Of a stretch of 9,136 bases of DNA, positions 1 to 6,893 are shown piece after piece. The notes under the pieces were generated by a model. It saw only the letters and a program-made list of their open reading frames with translations. It was not told the origin of the DNA and made no database searches. The stretch lies in the NCBI GenBank assembly GCA_964479445.1, contig CAYZMH010000108.1, positions 1 through 9,136 of the forward strand. The letters are read 5' to 3'. Made by a program: the position numbers and the translations under genes. Source of the DNA: CAYZMH01 sp964479445. GTDB lineage: Bacteria; Bacteroidota; Bacteroidia; Bacteroidales; GCA-2748055. The first letter of the stretch is position 1. Every line of letters starts with the position of its first letter.

Positions 1-1
1 A

Positions 2-1681
2 CCGGTGACCTCCCCCCTTCAGGCCGTCTACTCCACCACCGAGAAGATGAAAGATAACTACCTGAACAGTAAAGCGATCAGTAACCTCCAGGCCCGCCTG
101 ATCCAGGCGCTGCCCACCACCTTCCAGGAAACCCTGCCCGCCTGGCTGCTGAAAAAACTCAACCTGGTGAACCTGGATAACGCCCTCCGCCAAATGCACT
201 TCCCCGAGTCCATGGAGCTGCAGCGCAGGGCAGAACTGCGCCTCAAGTTCGAAGAGCTTTTTTATATCCAGCTGAACATCCTTCAGCGAAAAAGTACCCG
301 CGAGCGGAAATTCAAGGGGTACATCTTCCACCGGGTGGGAGAAAATCTCAACGCCTTCTACCGGGAGAATCTTCCCTTTGAACTGACCGGTGCACAGAAG
401 CGGGTCCTGAAGGAGATCCGCCGCGATATGGGGTCAGGACACCAGATGAACCGGTTGCTGCAGGGCGATGTGGGCAGCGGGAAGACCCTGGTAGCGCTCA
501 TGTCCATGCTGATTGCCCTGGATAACGGCTACCAGGCCTGCATGATGGCTCCCACCGAGATCCTGGCGAACCAGCATTACTTCAGCCTGCAGGGAATGCT
601 GGAGGGACTCGGCATCGGGGTGCGCCTCCTTACCGGCTCCACCAAAAAAGCAGAGCGGGATGAGATTCACGGCGCCCTCCAGGACGGTTCGCTCCATATC
701 CTGGTGGGAACACACGCACTGCTGGAAGATGAGGTGGTCTATAAAAACCTCGGACTGGTGATCATCGATGAGCAACACCGCTTCGGGGTGGCCCAGCGGG
801 CCCGGCTCTGGCAAAAGAGCCGCAGCTTCCCCCACGTGCTGGTCATGACCGCCACACCCATTCCGCGAACCCTGGCCATGACCCTTTACGGTGACCTGGA
901 TGTTTCGGTGATCGATGAACTGCCACCGGGCCGGAAACCCATCATCACCCGGCACCTCTACGATAAACAACGGCTGCAACTGTTCGGTTTCCTTAAAAAA
1001 GAGATCGCGCGCGGCCGCCAGGTATACGTCGTCTACCCCCTTATCCAGGAGTCGGAAAAGATGGATTACAAAGACCTGGAAGATGGCTATGAAAGCATCT
1101 CGCGCGCCTTTCCGCCACCGGATTACACGGTAAGCGTGGTGCACGGACGCATGAAACCTGGAGAGAAGGAGATCGCCATGAACCACTTCGTGAAGGGGCG
1201 GGCCCAGATCATGGTGGCCACCACGGTCATCGAAGTGGGTGTGGATGTTCCCAATGCCAGCATCATGGTGATCGAGAGCGCAGAGCGGTTCGGACTCTCG
1301 CAGCTGCACCAGCTCCGGGGCCGGGTCGGCCGGGGCGGCGAACAGTCCTATTGCATCCTGATGACCGGTCACAAAATTTCCGAAGAAGGGAAGAAACGGC
1401 TGGAGACCATGGTGCGTACCAACGACGGGTTCGAGATCGCCGAAGTGGATATGAAACTGCGCGGACCCGGAGATATTGAAGGAACCCAGCAGAGCGGGGT
1501 TCCGTTTAACCTGAAGATCGCACACCTGGGAAAAGACGGACAAATCCTGCAACTGGCACGCGATGTGGCCACAAAGATCCTGGAGGAGGACCCCGAACTG
1601 AAACTGGAACAACACCATGTCTTCACCAAACATATCAAAAAAGGATCTCCCCAAAAAATCGACTGGGAATACATAAGCTGA
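2..1681 (+). CDS. recG: ATP-dependent DNA helicase RecG, 5'-truncated by window edge
   Basis: RecG is a superfamily 2 helicase that reverses stalled replication forks and moves branched DNA junctions. About 559 residues are visible. The family is usually close to 700 residues, so roughly the first 140, including part of the wedge domain, lie outside the window. Numbering from the GTG at base 5, I see a wedge remnant (PLQAVY, then MHFPES near 65-70), Walker A GDVGSGKT at 154-161, the DEQH box at 255-258, TATPIPRT at 282-289, motif VI QLRGRVGRG at 436-444 and the RecG-typical RGPGDIEGTQQSG at 486-498. The reading frame stays open upstream of base 5 and PLQAVY is internal in known RecG proteins, so that GTG is not the start. 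The C-terminal end IDWEYIS is typical for Bacteroidetes RecG. All motifs are intact. Identification is essentially certain. Confidence 0.97.
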   Translation, partial: PVTSPLQAVYSTTEKMKDNYLNSKAISNLQARLIQALPTTFQETLPAWLLKKLNLVNLDNALRQMHFPESMELQRRAELRLKFEELFYIQLNILQRKSTRERKFKGYIFHRVGENLNAFYRENLPFELTGAQKRVLKEIRRDMGSGHQMNRLLQGDVGSGKTLVALMSMLIALDNGYQACMMAPTEILANQHYFSLQGMLEGLGIGVRLLTGSTKKAERDEIHGALQDGSLHILVGTHALLEDEVVYKNLGLVIIDEQHRFGVAQRARLWQKSRSFPHVLVMTATPIPRTLAMTLYGDLDVSVIDELPPGRKPIITRHLYDKQRLQLFGFLKKEIARGRQVYVVYPLIQESEKMDYKDLEDGYESISRAFPPPDYTVSVVHGRMKPGEKEIAMNHFVKGRAQIMVATTVIEVGVDVPNASIMVIESAERFGLSQLHQLRGRVGRGGEQSYCILMTGHKISEEGKKRLETMVRTNDGFEIAEVDMKLRGPGDIEGTQQSGVPFNLKIAHLGKDGQILQLARDVATKILEEDPELKLEQHHVFTKHIKKGSPQKIDWEYIS

Positions 1682-1890
1682 CAACCACCCGTTTGAGGGC
1701 GTACCGGGTGATAAGCACCCATTGATAAACAATTGTTGGACAGCCGCTTGTTTGAAAGCAATCCGCGTTAAAACAGTGCGTTTGATGAACAGCCGCCCGA
1801 CAGCCACCCGTTCGCAGGAGAACCCGCCTGAAAATCGCCTGTTGGATGAACAGACCCATGGCAGGCCTGTTTGATTAGAGGCTTGTTTAC
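1679..1890. repeat. Degenerate tandem array, about 15-base period
   Basis: Cutting this stretch into 15-base blocks shows one recurring theme, roughly TTTGATGAACAGCCG. Examples are ATTGATAAACAATTG (1721), TTTGAAAGCAATCCG (1751), TTTGATGAACAGCCG (1781), CCCGACAGCCACCCG (1796) and TTGGATGAACAGACC (1842). The GTTTGA-like core recurs near 1691, 1735, 1750, 1780, 1810, 1841, 1869 and 1884, that is, at multiples of about 15 with one-base slips. Hand scoring gives roughly half or more of the positions matching in most blocks, against a quarter expected by chance. The first unit includes the recG stop codon. Plus-strand frames contain stops (the core holds TGA), so it is not coding on that strand. 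Minus-strand frames are partly open only because the period is a multiple of three. The function is unknown. Confidence 0.65.
1706..1720 (+). other. Small hairpin inside the repeat array
   Basis: GGGTG ATAAG CACCC forms a perfect 5-base stem with a 5-base loop, 24 bases after the recG stop. CACCCG at 1686-1691 could compete by pairing with CGGGTG at 1705-1710. There is no T-tract, so it is a poor intrinsic terminator. It may simply follow from the repeat composition. Confidence 0.35.
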
Positions 1891-1899
1891 CTGATCATT

Positions 1900-1935
1900 A
1901 GCATTCCATGCTTATTTATACCCAGAATAAATAAG
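1900..1935 (+). terminator. Tandem AT-rich hairpins, possible recG terminator
   Basis: Two inverted repeats lie back to back and share two bases. AGCAT TCC ATGCT (1900-1912) has a 5-base stem. CTTATTTAT / ATAAATAAG (1911-1919 and 1927-1935) has a 9-base perfect stem with a 7-base loop and is followed by TGTTT. This is the only sizeable hairpin between recG and the next gene, so it may end recG transcription about 230 bases downstream. It could instead act near the following promoter. The stem is AT-rich and the trailing T run is short, so the assignment is tentative. Confidence 0.4.
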
Positions 1936-1958
1936 TGTTTACAGGGAAGAATATGATC

Positions 1959-1995
1959 TTTGACAATCTTTAGAAAAGGAACATCCATAATTTTG
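1959..1995 (+). promoter_or_regulatory. Candidate Bacteroidetes-type promoter for the rseC-rnf operon
   Basis: TAATTTTG at 1988-1995 is an exact match to the Bacteroidetes -7 element TAnnTTTG. It would start transcription roughly 15-20 bases before the rseC ATG, giving a very short leader. A TTTG at 1959-1962 could serve as the -33 element, but its 25-base spacing is longer than the usual 19-21. A weaker alternative -7 is GATCTTTG at 1955-1962. Placement directly ahead of a seven- or eight-gene run and after the recG-side hairpins supports the call. Confidence 0.45.
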
Positions 1996-2019
1996 TAGCT
2001 GTTTTACGAATACCTTATT

Positions 2020-2451
2020 ATGTCCGATCAAAATTCCATCGACCACGAAGGAATTGTGGAAGCGATATCCGGCGACGTGGCACGGGTCAAGATCGACGCA
2101 CAATCAGCCTGCGCCGCCTGTCACGCCAAAGGAGTTTGTACGGCGGCCGATAAAGAAGAGAAGATCATGGAGGTGCCGCTGAACGGGGTTTCTCTGAATC
2201 CCGGGGAGAAGGTAAGGGTGCTGATCTCCAGGCATACCGGACTGCGTGCGGTTGCCATCGGGTATTTCTACCCTTTTCTGCTGCTGATCATCCTGCTGAT
2301 CACACTTACCTCAGCAGGGATGAATGAACTGCGGGCAGGGCTCTTTTCCCTGGCTGCCCTGGTCCCCTACTACCTGGGGGTCTTCCTGTTGAGAAACCAA
2401 ATCGATAAAGCATTTACATTCAGACTGGAGAAAACTACCATGCCGTTATGA
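2020..2451 (+). CDS. rseC: RseC/MucC-family membrane protein (SoxR-reducing-system component homologue)
   Basis: This is a 143-residue protein of the RseC/MucC family. In E. coli, RseC works with the Rsx (Rnf) complex to reduce SoxR; in Bacteroidetes the partner is not established, and an assembly or maintenance role for Rnf is my inference. The N-terminal part (about 10-70) is a small soluble domain carrying a cysteine cluster C31-x2-C34-x5-C40 (CAACHAKGVC), typical of the family and a possible redox or metal site. Two hydrophobic helices follow at about 77-98 and 105-125, so the protein sits in the inner membrane. The ATG has no clear Shine-Dalgarno, which is usual in this phylum. The stop overlaps the rnfB start as ATGA, implying translational coupling. 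It is the first gene of the operon. Confidence 0.88.
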   Translation: MSDQNSIDHEGIVEAISGDVARVKIDAQSACAACHAKGVCTAADKEEKIMEVPLNGVSLNPGEKVRVLISRHTGLRAVAIGYFYPFLLLIILLITLTSAGMNELRAGLFSLAALVPYYLGVFLLRNQIDKAFTFRLEKTTMPL

Positions 2452-3311
2452 ATGAGATTATCATCTATACCATCCTGATCCTGGTTGCCATCGGAACGGT
2501 GGCCGCCATCATTCTTTATATTGTGGCAAGGCGCTTCAAGGTATACGAGGATCCGCGCATCGACAAGGTGGAAGAAGCGCTCCCGGCAGCCAACTGCGGG
2601 GGGTGCGGCTTTGCCGGATGCCGGAACTTTGCCGAAGCACTGGTGAAAGCCGATGACCTGGACGACCTCTACTGTCCCGTCGGAGGCAATGAAGTGATGA
2701 AGGAGGTAGCCTCCATCCTCGGTAAAGAGATCGAGGCACAGGATCCGCTGGTTGCCGTGGTACGCTGCAACGGGAGTCCGGATTACCGGCCCCGGACCAA
2801 CATTTACGAGGGAGCCTCCTCCTGTGCCGTGGCACACCAGCTCTATACCGGGGAAGGGGGATGCCCGTTCGGATGCCTGGGAGAGGGGGACTGCGTAGAG
2901 GTTTGTAATTTCGATGCCATCCATATGAACCCGGAAACCGGGCTCCCCGAGGTGATCGATGACGCCTGCACGGCCTGCGGCGCATGCGTGGATGCGTGTC
3001 CGCGCAACATCATTGAACTGCGCAAGAAGAACAAGAAAGACCGCAAGATATACGTCAGCTGCATCAACGAGGAGAAGGGGGGAGTTGCCCGGAAAAACTG
3101 CAAGGTGGCCTGCATCGGGTGCGGTAAATGTGTCAAGGTGTGCCCCTTCGATGCCATCACCATGGAGAACAACCTGGCCTATATCGATCCGGTCAAATGC
3201 CGCCTGTGCAGGAAATGCGTGGAAGAGTGCCCCACCAACGCCATCCTGGAGATCAATTTCCCGCCCAGGAAAAAGAAGACCGAAGAGAAAAAAGAAACCG
3301 TAACCGAATAA
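2448..3311 (+). CDS. rnfB: Rnf complex subunit B, multi-cluster ferredoxin-type protein
   Basis: RnfB is thought to take electrons from reduced ferredoxin and feed the rest of the Rnf complex on the cytoplasmic face. The 287-residue product has one N-terminal membrane helix (about 4-27) and then the RnfB/Fes-type four-cysteine site C50, C53, C58, C76. An unusual set follows: C107, C126, C139-x3-C143-x5-C149-x3-C153. Three classical CxxCxxCxxxCP ferredoxin motifs come next at 174-184, 222-232 and 251-261, with extra C205 and C218. I count 24 cysteines in total, enough for six [4Fe-4S] clusters if all are ligands. The tail is lysine/glutamate-rich. This is the long RnfB form seen in anaerobes, not the short enterobacterial RsxB. 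The ATG overlaps the rseC stop, and rnfC starts 13 bases downstream. Confidence 0.97.
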   Translation: MNEIIIYTILILVAIGTVAAIILYIVARRFKVYEDPRIDKVEEALPAANCGGCGFAGCRNFAEALVKADDLDDLYCPVGGNEVMKEVASILGKEIEAQDPLVAVVRCNGSPDYRPRTNIYEGASSCAVAHQLYTGEGGCPFGCLGEGDCVEVCNFDAIHMNPETGLPEVIDDACTACGACVDACPRNIIELRKKNKKDRKIYVSCINEEKGGVARKNCKVACIGCGKCVKVCPFDAITMENNLAYIDPVKCRLCRKCVEECPTNAILEINFPPRKKKTEEKKETVTE

Positions 3312-3324
3312 TTGGGACGTCATT

Positions 3325-4662
3325 ATGCGACTCATGACCTTTTCAAGGGGAGGGATTCATCCTCCCGAACATAAAATCTCAGCCGGACAATCCATCCGGG
3401 AAGTACCCCTGCCCGAGGTGGTAACCATCCCGGTCTCCCAGCACCTGGGAGCACCTCCCAAACTCCTTGTGAAACGGGGAGATGAGGTGAAATGCGGACA
3501 ACTGATCGCTTCCGCGGAAGGTTTCGTATCTGCCAATGTCCATGCCTCGGTATCGGGGAAAGTGACCAAAACCGATTCCTTCATGGATGCCTCGGGGTAC
3601 CGGAAAATGGCGGTTCAGATCCAGGTGGACGGTGATACATGGGATGAGAATATAGACCGCTCTGATGAACTGGTCGGGGATATTACCCTGGATGCCGAGA
3701 CAATCCGGGAACGGGTGCTGGCTTCGGGGATTGTCGGACTGGGCGGGGCTACCTTTCCCAGTCACGTAAAACTCACCACGCCCAAAGGGAAAAAAGCCGA
3801 ATACCTGATCGTCAACGGGGTGGAGTGCGAACCCTACCTTACAGCCGATCATGCCCTCATGCTGGAAAAAACCAGGGAGCTGGCCACCGGGATCCGGATC
3901 ATGATGAAAGGACTCGGCGTGGAGAAAGCCATCGTGGGGATCGAGAACAACAAGCCCGATGCCATCGAAACTATGGAAAAGGCGCTGGAACCCTATGATG
4001 AGATCAGGGTACAGGGCCTCAAAGTGAAATACCCGCAGGGAGGAGAGAAACAACTGATAAAGGCCCTGCTCAACCGGGAAGTACCACCGGGTAAACTACC
4101 CATCGAGGTGGGAACGGTCGTATTTAACGTAGGTACCATCTTTGCTGCCTACGAGGCCGTTCAGAAAAACAAACCACTGGTGGAACGCATCGTAACGGTC
4201 ACCGGGAAATCGCTCACCGAACCCGGCAATTTCAGGACGCGGATCGGTACACCGGTGCAGTTTCTGATCGAACAGGCAGGCGGACTCCCGGAGGATACGG
4301 GCAAAGTGATCGGAGGCGGTCCCATGATGGGAAAAGCCCTGGCAGACCTTAACACACCTGTTGTAAAGGGCAGCTCGGGGATCCTGGTGATCCCGGAGCC
4401 GGAAGCTCACCGCAACGAGGTGGAACCCTGCATCCGGTGCACCAAATGTGTTTCGGTATGCCCCATGGGACTGGAACCATACCTGCTCATGGCACTCTCT
4501 GAGAGGGGTCACTTTGAACGAATGGAAGAGAACAGCGTCATGGATTGCATCGAGTGCGGAAGCTGCAGCTATACCTGTCCGGCCTCCCGGCCCCTGGTGG
4601 ATTATATCAGGCTGGGCAAAACAGAAGTCGGGAAGCTCATCCGCGCTCGAAAAGCAGTCTGA
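3325..4662 (+). CDS. rnfC: Rnf complex subunit C, NADH/FMN-binding Fe-S protein
   Basis: RnfC is the peripheral subunit that exchanges electrons with NAD(H) through FMN, related to the NuoF flavoprotein of complex I. In 445 residues I see the N-terminal GGIHPPEHK signature followed by a barrel-sandwich (lipoyl-like) region to about 100. Next is the NuoF-like nucleotide/FMN segment VGLGGATFPSHVK from residue 137, with VNGVECEPYLTADH just after. An SLBB-like region follows, then two ferredoxin motifs, C369/C372/C375/C379 and C408/C411/C414/C418, for two [4Fe-4S] clusters. There is no long alanine/lysine-rich tail like that of E. coli RsxC. The start could be M1 (base 3325) or M4 (base 3334); known RnfC proteins begin close to the TFSxGG motif, so both are possible. 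No strong Shine-Dalgarno is seen. Confidence 0.97.
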   Translation: MRLMTFSRGGIHPPEHKISAGQSIREVPLPEVVTIPVSQHLGAPPKLLVKRGDEVKCGQLIASAEGFVSANVHASVSGKVTKTDSFMDASGYRKMAVQIQVDGDTWDENIDRSDELVGDITLDAETIRERVLASGIVGLGGATFPSHVKLTTPKGKKAEYLIVNGVECEPYLTADHALMLEKTRELATGIRIMMKGLGVEKAIVGIENNKPDAIETMEKALEPYDEIRVQGLKVKYPQGGEKQLIKALLNREVPPGKLPIEVGTVVFNVGTIFAAYEAVQKNKPLVERIVTVTGKSLTEPGNFRTRIGTPVQFLIEQAGGLPEDTGKVIGGGPMMGKALADLNTPVVKGSSGILVIPEPEAHRNEVEPCIRCTKCVSVCPMGLEPYLLMALSERGHFERMEENSVMDCIECGSCSYTCPASRPLVDYIRLGKTEVGKLIRARKAV

Positions 4663-4693
4663 ATAGATAACCCGAAGATTATACCCAACCAGC

Positions 4694-5686
4694 ATGAATA
4701 AACTTGTCGTTTCACCCTCACCACACGTACATACCCGGGAATCCATCCCGAAGCTCATGTATGGCGTGCTGCTCTCACTCATACCGGCCTTCCTGGTCTC
4801 GGTGTGGTTTTTCGGACTCGGCATGATCGTCATCACTGCCGTATCGGTGGTATCCTGTGTCGCGTTCGAATACCTGATCCAGAAGTACATCCTGAAGGTC
4901 AAACCCACCCACCTGGACGGATCCGCCGCACTGACCGGTATCCTGCTGGCTTTCTGCCTGCCGGCCAACCTCCCCTTCTGGATGGTGATCATCGGTGCCC
5001 TGGCAGCCATCGGGATCGGGAAAATGACTTTCGGTGGCCTGGGTAACAACATCTTTAATCCCGCCCTGGTGGGTAGGGTGTTCCTTTTCATCTCCTTCCC
5101 CGTCGCACTCACCAGCTACCCTGAACCCGGACAGTGGCTGAAGTATACCGATGCCACCACGGGTCCTACCCCGCTGGGAATCCTGCAGGAAGGGATGGGA
5201 GACAGCACCGCCCCCGCTCTGATGAGGGAGATGCCCGACTATGCCGATCTTTTTATCGGGAACATGATGGGATCTGCCGGGGAGATTGCTGCTTTTGCGC
5301 TGTTGCTCGGACTGGTCTATATGCTCTACAAACGAATCATCAGCTGGCACATCCCGGTCTCCATCCTGGGCACCGTGGCCGTGTTTACCGGGATCCTCTG
5401 GCTTGCCAACCCCGAACAGAATGCCGATCCGCTCTTTCATTTGCTGACGGGCGGATTGATGCTGGGATCGATCTATATGGCCACCGATTACGTGACCTCG
5501 CCCATGACACCGCGGGGAATGATCATCTACGGGATCGGGATCGGGCTGATCACCGTGATCATAAGACGCTTCGGAGCCTACCCGGAAGGGGTGCAGTTCG
5601 CGATCCTGATCATGAACGCCTTTGTGCCCCTGCTGAACAAATACATCAAACCCAAACGCTTTGGAAAGGAGGTACACCATGGCTAA
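4694..5686 (+). CDS. rnfD: Rnf complex subunit D, flavinylated membrane subunit
   Basis: RnfD is the NqrB-like integral membrane subunit, carrying a covalent FMN and forming part of the ion path. The 330-residue product has the RnfD opening VSPSPHVHT and many hydrophobic helices (about 8-10), with the family motifs FGGLGNNIFNPALVGR and MATDYVTSPMTPRG. The flavin attachment site appears as D153-A-T-T-G-P-T159-P-L. By alignment to the known D-x-x-[ST]-G-A-T-P-L site, T159 is the likely FMN-bearing threonine. The usual alanine is proline here. Attachment would need an ApbE flavin transferase, which is not in this window. The gene begins 31 bases after rnfC, and its last 8 bases overlap the start of rnfG, whose ribosome binding site lies inside the rnfD 3' end. 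Confidence 0.96.
   Translation: MNKLVVSPSPHVHTRESIPKLMYGVLLSLIPAFLVSVWFFGLGMIVITAVSVVSCVAFEYLIQKYILKVKPTHLDGSAALTGILLAFCLPANLPFWMVIIGALAAIGIGKMTFGGLGNNIFNPALVGRVFLFISFPVALTSYPEPGQWLKYTDATTGPTPLGILQEGMGDSTAPALMREMPDYADLFIGNMMGSAGEIAAFALLLGLVYMLYKRIISWHIPVSILGTVAVFTGILWLANPEQNADPLFHLLTGGLMLGSIYMATDYVTSPMTPRGMIIYGIGIGLITVIIRRFGAYPEGVQFAILIMNAFVPLLNKYIKPKRFGKEVHHG
5667..5672 (+). promoter_or_regulatory. Strong Shine-Dalgarno AGGAGG for rnfG
   Basis: AGGAGG lies within the last codons of rnfD, with 6 bases between it and the ATG at 5679. It decides the rnfG start, ruling out the in-frame TTG at 5661. Perfect Shine-Dalgarno sequences are uncommon in Bacteroidetes, and no other gene in this window has one, so it may raise RnfG translation relative to RnfD. 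Confidence 0.75.
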
Positions 5687-6263
5687 GAAAGAATCCACCT
5701 TCGGCAATATGGTACTCACCCTCTTCATGGTCACCCTGCTGGCAGCCGCCCTCCTGGGCAGCGTCTATGCCCTTACCAAGGAGCCCATCCGGCTGGCCGA
5801 CCTGAGTAAAAAAAACGCGGCCATTGAAGCGGTGATCCCCGGCTTCGATAACAATCCTACCGAACAGGTGGAAAAGATCGGGATCGCCGGAGATACCGTT
5901 ACCCTCTACCACGCCACCCAGGGAGGACAGTACATGGGATCTGCCGTGGAAACCTTCTCAAATAACGGGTTTAGCGGACTCATCAAGCTGATGGTCGGAT
6001 TCAGGCCCGACGGGACCATCATCGATATCGCCGTGGTGGAACATGCCGAGACACCCGGTTTGGGTGACAAGATGGAACGGTCCAAGTCAGATTTCCATGT
6101 CCAGTTCCGGGGACAGCACCCCGATGAGTTCGATCTGACGGTGAGCAAGGACAACGGCGACGTGGACGCGATCACAGCCTCCACCATCTCCTCGCGGGCC
6201 TACTGCGAGGCAGTAAGAAGAGCGTACGAAGCTTTCGAACAGGCAGAAAAAAAGACACAATAG
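5679..6263 (+). CDS. rnfG: Rnf complex subunit G, covalent-FMN electron carrier
   Basis: RnfG is the NqrC-like subunit, anchored by one N-terminal helix with an FMN-binding domain facing the periplasmic side. In 194 residues I see the membrane anchor at about 10-32 and then an FMN_bind domain containing GLGDKM. Near the C-terminus is the flavinylation motif D163-A-I-T-A-S-T169-I-S-S; T169 is the predicted threonine that ApbE links to FMN through a phosphoester. ITAST in place of the textbook SGAT is, as I recall, common in Bacteroidetes RnfG. The start is chosen at 5679 because AGGAGG sits 6 bases upstream; the longer in-frame reading from TTG at 5661 would place that site inside the gene. 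It overlaps the rnfD end by 8 bases. Confidence 0.95.
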   Translation: MAKKESTFGNMVLTLFMVTLLAAALLGSVYALTKEPIRLADLSKKNAAIEAVIPGFDNNPTEQVEKIGIAGDTVTLYHATQGGQYMGSAVETFSNNGFSGLIKLMVGFRPDGTIIDIAVVEHAETPGLGDKMERSKSDFHVQFRGQHPDEFDLTVSKDNGDVDAITASTISSRAYCEAVRRAYEAFEQAEKKTQ

Positions 6264-6302
6264 CCCCGGTCAACGGGAACAACCGGTATAAAAAGATACC
6301 CT

Positions 6303-6890
6303 ATGAACCAGTGGAAAAATTTCAGCAAAGGATTCATCCGTGAAAACGCGGTCTTTACCCTCTTCCTGGGGCTCTGCCCTACCCTCGGGGTAACGACCAC
6401 GGCGATCAACGGACTTGGAATGGGACTGGCCACCACGTTCGTGCTGGTGATGTCCAACCTGGTCGTCTCCATCATTAAAAGCCAGATCCCCGATAAAGTG
6501 CGCATCCCCTCTTTTATCGTGATCATTGCCACTTTCGTAACCGTGGTGGAACTGGTGATGAAGGCTTACCTTCCTTCCCTTTTCGAAGCACTTGGGCTCT
6601 TTATTCCCCTGATCGTGGTAAACTGCCTGGTGCTGGGTCGCGCAGAAGCATTTGCCTCCAGGAACAACCTGGTCACCTCGGTGATCGACGGACTGGGTAT
6701 GGGGCTCGGGTTCGCCATGGCGCTCACAGTCCTGGGAGCCGTCAGGGAGATACTGGGTAGCGGTTCGTTTTTCGGACTGGAGTTTATCGAGGGAGACGGA
6801 CTGCTGTTGTTCATCCTGCCCCCGGGTGCATTTATCGCCCTGGGCTACCTGATCGTATTGGCAAATAAACTCAAAGAAAAAACAGCTTAG
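6303..6890 (+). CDS. rnfE: Rnf complex subunit E, membrane subunit
   Basis: RnfE (NqrD-like) is a 195-residue integral membrane protein with about six helices. It packs in inverted pseudo-symmetry with RnfA and helps form the ion/electron path across the inner membrane. The opening NFSKGFIRENAVFTLFLGLCPTLG and the later IPLIVVNCLVLGRAEAFAS are the family hallmarks. C25 and C108 sit in the positions that, in solved Na+-NQR and Rnf structures, bind an intramembrane [2Fe-2S] cluster together with two cysteines of RnfA. The longest untranslated spacer in the operon (39 bases) precedes it, and no clear Shine-Dalgarno is seen there. rnfA begins 3 bases after its stop, so the two partner subunits are probably translated together. 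Confidence 0.96.
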   Translation: MNQWKNFSKGFIRENAVFTLFLGLCPTLGVTTTAINGLGMGLATTFVLVMSNLVVSIIKSQIPDKVRIPSFIVIIATFVTVVELVMKAYLPSLFEALGLFIPLIVVNCLVLGRAEAFASRNNLVTSVIDGLGMGLGFAMALTVLGAVREILGSGSFFGLEFIEGDGLLLFILPPGAFIALGYLIVLANKLKEKTA

Positions 6891-6893
6891 ATC

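Noticed and set aside
5..7. GTG as the true start of recG
   Set aside because: The frame is open to base 2 and the first visible residues match an internal RecG region; the product would lack the wedge domain.
434..1807. A 457-codon minus-strand open frame opposite recG that continues into the repeat array
   Set aside because: It is antisense to a highly conserved helicase, and its extension into the array follows from a repeat period that is a multiple of three. No recognisable domain.
1635..1859. Pentapeptide-repeat-like protein on the minus strand over the 15-base array (FRRVL LRTGG CRAAV HQTHC FNADC)
   Set aside because: Any 15-base repeat gives five-residue periodicity. The A(D/N)Lxx pattern with Ala two residues before the central Leu/Phe is not held, and the frame runs into recG antisense.
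1679..1890. CRISPR array
   Set aside because: Units are about 15 bases, degenerate and directly adjacent, with no unique spacers and no cas genes.
1960..1965. TTGACA as a sigma-70 -35 box
   Set aside because: Spacing to the TAATTT hexamer at 1988 is 22 bases, and Bacteroidetes use a different promoter consensus.
5661..5663. TTG as the rnfG start
   Set aside because: AGGAGG at 5667-5672 points to the ATG at 5679, and the extra residues MERRYT have no family support.
5134..5805. A 223-codon plus-strand frame inside rnfD/rnfG
   Set aside because: It is an out-of-frame shadow of rnfD and rnfG, rich in His/Arg, with no domain.
6266..6286. CCGGT...ACCGG hairpin between rnfG and rnfE
   Set aside because: Only a 5-base stem with an 11-base loop and no T-tract; expected by chance in GC-rich DNA and no sign of an operon break.
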